Shown here: positions 61,867 through 64,000 of the stretch, one piece after another
How the letters are laid out: each line of letters opens with the position of its first letter
How positions within the stretch are numbered: the first letter of the stretch is position 1
Origin: Pelodera strongyloides
Lineage: Eukaryota > Nematoda > Chromadorea > Rhabditida > Rhabditidae
NCBI GenBank assembly: GCA_036852015.1
Contig: JAANDG010000319.1
Span: forward strand, 62,001 to 126,000
Length of the DNA stretch: 64,000 nucleotides
Direction of reading: 5' to 3'
The notes under the pieces: generated by a model
What the model was told of the DNA's origin: nothing
Seen by the model: the letters and a program-made list of their open reading frames with translations, nothing else
The model's database searches: none
Made by a program: the position numbers and the translations under genes

Positions 61867-63781
61867 TACAGAGAGAGACAGAGAGGAGAGAGAGACAGAG
61901 AGAGAGAGAGAGATACGACTTTAACTAAAATTGCAAACCTTTTTCCCGGCATGCGCCAATTCGTGATGTCCTGTTATCATCACATAACTGCACTTTTTGC
62001 CAAATCTGGTCACAATCCGCTCCAGCACTTGTTCTTTATTTGTCTGAAATGAGTCAGTTCATCAATCAATCAAGCAATCAAGCAATCATTGTTTAGTATT
62101 CGGAGGCAGAGCACAGAGTTCTGGTCTTTTTTTCTTCATTCTACCGTGTTTTTAATATTATCCTGCAATGGCTCATACAAAATGATTATCGAGAGAAAGA
62201 CATAAACTCCAACGGTAATAGATTATGGAAAATTTTTGTTTACTTTCTAACCTTACAATTAGCATACCTTTGCGACGCTGTAGATATTATCGATCGGTAC
62301 GTAAGGTGCCAGGCCTGACGTTAACACTTGAGCAGCTCCGGTAGGTAGTCCATCAGCAGAAATAATAACATTTGCATATTTTTCGGTGCATAATTGGGAT
62401 CTGAATGTTTGGCAGTTATAGAGCGTCGGACCAAAACATACACGACAGGGCACCGTCGCGCACCTCGAAGCGCGCGATAACGCAGGCTGCACCCAAATAC
62501 GAGTGCCGCAAATATAGACAAAAAAGTGCGGCACAAGTAGTGCGCATACCAGTAACCAACACTGTATTTCTCATATTTCCGGCCCGTGACACCTTTGAAA
62601 CCACCACCAGGCGAGGGAATCATGAGCGATCCCTCCTGGCCCTTGCCCGAAGACGTCGAGCAATTTGTCATCTGGAACTCGTCGCCTACTGCGCAGGACC
62701 TCTGCGGAACATGTCACAAGCAAACATTGAATCTGTATTTTCACCCTTGAATAAAGGTGCACGCTCCTGAAGCTTAAAAGAAATTTAAAATTTAAAATTT
62801 AATATAAATATGAACGGGAAAGTTTAATTATCTCACCTGTGCACCACTATTTCGAGACATCTTTGTGCGCTCTCCGAGCCATTTCCCAACATAATCCTTA
62901 ATTGTCTGAGGGCCTCGTCTACCTCGCAGCGTTTCGGTGTTCCGACTCGATCAATCAGAGCTAAAGGAGAAATATGTCAGAGCACCTCAGATGGCCGAGT
63001 GGTATAACACTACTTCTAATGATAAGCAATAGATCGCGGGTTCAAATCCCCTAACCGGTATATCTTTTTGTGCAATTAAAATGTTGTTTCTTCTTCAAGG
63101 TTTCTTCAAATAGTGGTAATCTAATAAATAGACGAATTCAACTTACCATCCAGCTTACACGCGTATTCTTGGTAGAGCTGTTTGAGCGCGAGGTATTTTG
63201 CGGATATGCGGCGCATTATCTCCGCACCGCTACCACACCGATCAGCCACGCTGCCGTCAGCCGGTGGTTGCTCCTGAACCATCGTAACATTCGAACAAAC
63301 AAACAAACACACAAACACTTCTTATTGGATTTCTTACTGGCAACAACCACTTTATGAGAATTCATCTAATTAATAAATACCTGTTCTTCGATAGCCGCAT
63401 CTTCAACATTACACATCTCGCATTCCTGAAAGTTATTTTATAAGTTCCATGATTTTTGATAATCTTTAAAGGGTCAGGCCCACCAATATATACCTATATT
63501 TAATATATGATCATTCCAGAATTTGTTTCATATTCTGATTAACCACAACTATCACTATTTACACCTTCTTACAGTTACAAGGTGGGAGTACACGTAAGCT
63601 TTGAATTCAGATGTTCTGTCCTAGTAACCTACTAAAAACATACATATTATTGACTAATAAAAAGCATATTTCAACAATAAAAAAAAAAACTCACATCCAG
63701 TTGCTCTGGTGGTATTGCGAGTGCGGTCACATTTTGCAGCAAATGTTTGAGTATAATAATGGAATGTTGGGCGAAGGCTGC
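61619..63781 (-). CDS. eya-1: Eyes-absent (EYA) phosphatase/transcription cofactor, 3' part, with one frame break
   Basis: Exons on the minus strand: 63781-63695, 63425-63381, 63273-63147, 62961-62837, 62400-62268, 62043-61939, 61714-61619 (TAA). The upstream part, with the catalytic DxDxT segment, lies beyond the right edge. The C-terminal EYA domain is recognised from GAEIMRRISAKYLALKQLY, TPKRCEVDEALRQLR, PIDNIYSVAK (EYA PIENIYSATK), QVLERIVTRFGKKCSYVMI (EYA CFERIMQRFGRKxxYVVI) and the terminal exon MAVWPVNCPEDFDKLF. EYA proteins combine an aspartate-based Tyr phosphatase with transcription cofactor activity alongside SIX proteins. Exon 62961-62837 needs one frame for its start and another for its end: GGAAACACC near 62941 has one A more than the homology expects. 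This is a sequence error or a real frameshift. Confidence 0.85.
61772..61915. repeat. (GA)n(CAGA)n microsatellite in eya last intron
   Basis: About 145 bp of GA followed by CAGA and GAGAGACAGA runs. The open frame on the opposite strand is low-complexity. Confidence 0.95.
62401..62836. repeat. GC-rich repeat insert in eya intron
   Basis: Clearly GC-richer than the surrounding introns. It contains a hairpin GTGCCGCA / TGCGGCAC near 62502-62534 and a segment (about 62610-62690) that is the reverse complement of 8700-8760 in the protease gene. Open frames on both strands have no domain. Confidence 0.6.
62988..63060 (+). pseudogene. tRNA-like relic in eya intron
   Basis: TGGCCGAGTGG and GGTTCAAATCC are good A and B boxes and the loop would carry TCT, but the acceptor and anticodon stems do not pair. 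Likely a tRNA pseudogene or tRNA-derived repeat on the strand opposite to eya. Confidence 0.45.
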
Positions 63782-64000
63782 CTGAAAATGAGCAAACAAT
63801 TTTCAAAACTTATTGTGTTGGCCTCACAGAAGTTCCTTCAAAATTGGTATTCCTCAAGTTTCAGAGACGCAGAGTGGCTGTGTACCCTCTTTTGGGAAGG
63901 TAGCTCTCATCAGTCGGTGGTGTGGGACCGGGAGGTTGCTCCCCAACGCGAATTTGGCCGTTGCGCGGCCTTCAAAAAAACAGGTGGGCCCAGGTGTGGC

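Noticed and set aside
1..64000. CRISPR arrays, rRNA genes, bacterial operons
   Set aside because: None seen; gene structure is eukaryotic throughout.

Overview
The window is nuclear DNA from a nematode, most likely a rhabditid. The genes are split by many small introns with U-rich TTTTCAG-type acceptors. Acceptor-like sites sit just before several start codons, as expected for spliced-leader trans-splicing. The best protein matches (a PLA2-like secreted protein, a RASEF/Rab45 GTPase and a divergent Eyes-absent protein) fit a nematode. The genus cannot be fixed from sequence alone. All exon models were read by eye: every complete model closes in frame over its whole exon chain, except eya, which carries one disrupted exon.

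Left third (1-24 kb). The 5' end of a BTB (Kelch-type) gene runs off the left edge on the minus strand. Next, on the plus strand, come a secreted phospholipase-A2-like gene (3757-6588), a 13-exon trypsin-like protease with a Cys-rich tail and hydrophobic C-terminus (7863-12305), about 7.8 kb of repeat-rich DNA without recognisable genes, and a 7-exon gene for a coiled-coil protein with a degenerate nuclear-receptor-type zinc module (20125-23694).

Middle (24-38 kb). The first of three copies of a small 91-aa helical-protein gene (24905-26448) is followed by microsatellites and foldback elements. A nested insertion of about 9.6 kb (27922-37568) splits an older MITE. It carries a small unknown minus-strand gene (28728-29872) and a near-perfect palindrome of about 7.4 kb (30050-37446), whose centre is an array of 343-bp monomers that changes orientation.

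Right part (38-60 kb). A tandem segmental duplication holds two copies of [91-aa gene + rsef-1]. Copy A (about 37.7-46.9 kb) stops after the coiled coil and lacks the Rab GTPase domain. Copy B (about 47.3-60.3 kb) encodes a full 642-aa EF-hand/coiled-coil/Rab protein. MITEs present in one copy and absent from the other show empty and filled sites and a TTAA target duplication. A tRNA-Glu(CTC) gene sits inside one such element in a copy B intron.

Right edge (61.6-64 kb). The 3' half of an eyes-absent (eya) gene lies on the minus strand, tail-to-tail with rsef-1. One exon has an apparent +1 frame disruption.

The genes do not form a pathway or a visible operon. What links the window is heavy colonisation by palindromic non-autonomous elements and the duplication and hairpin structures around them.
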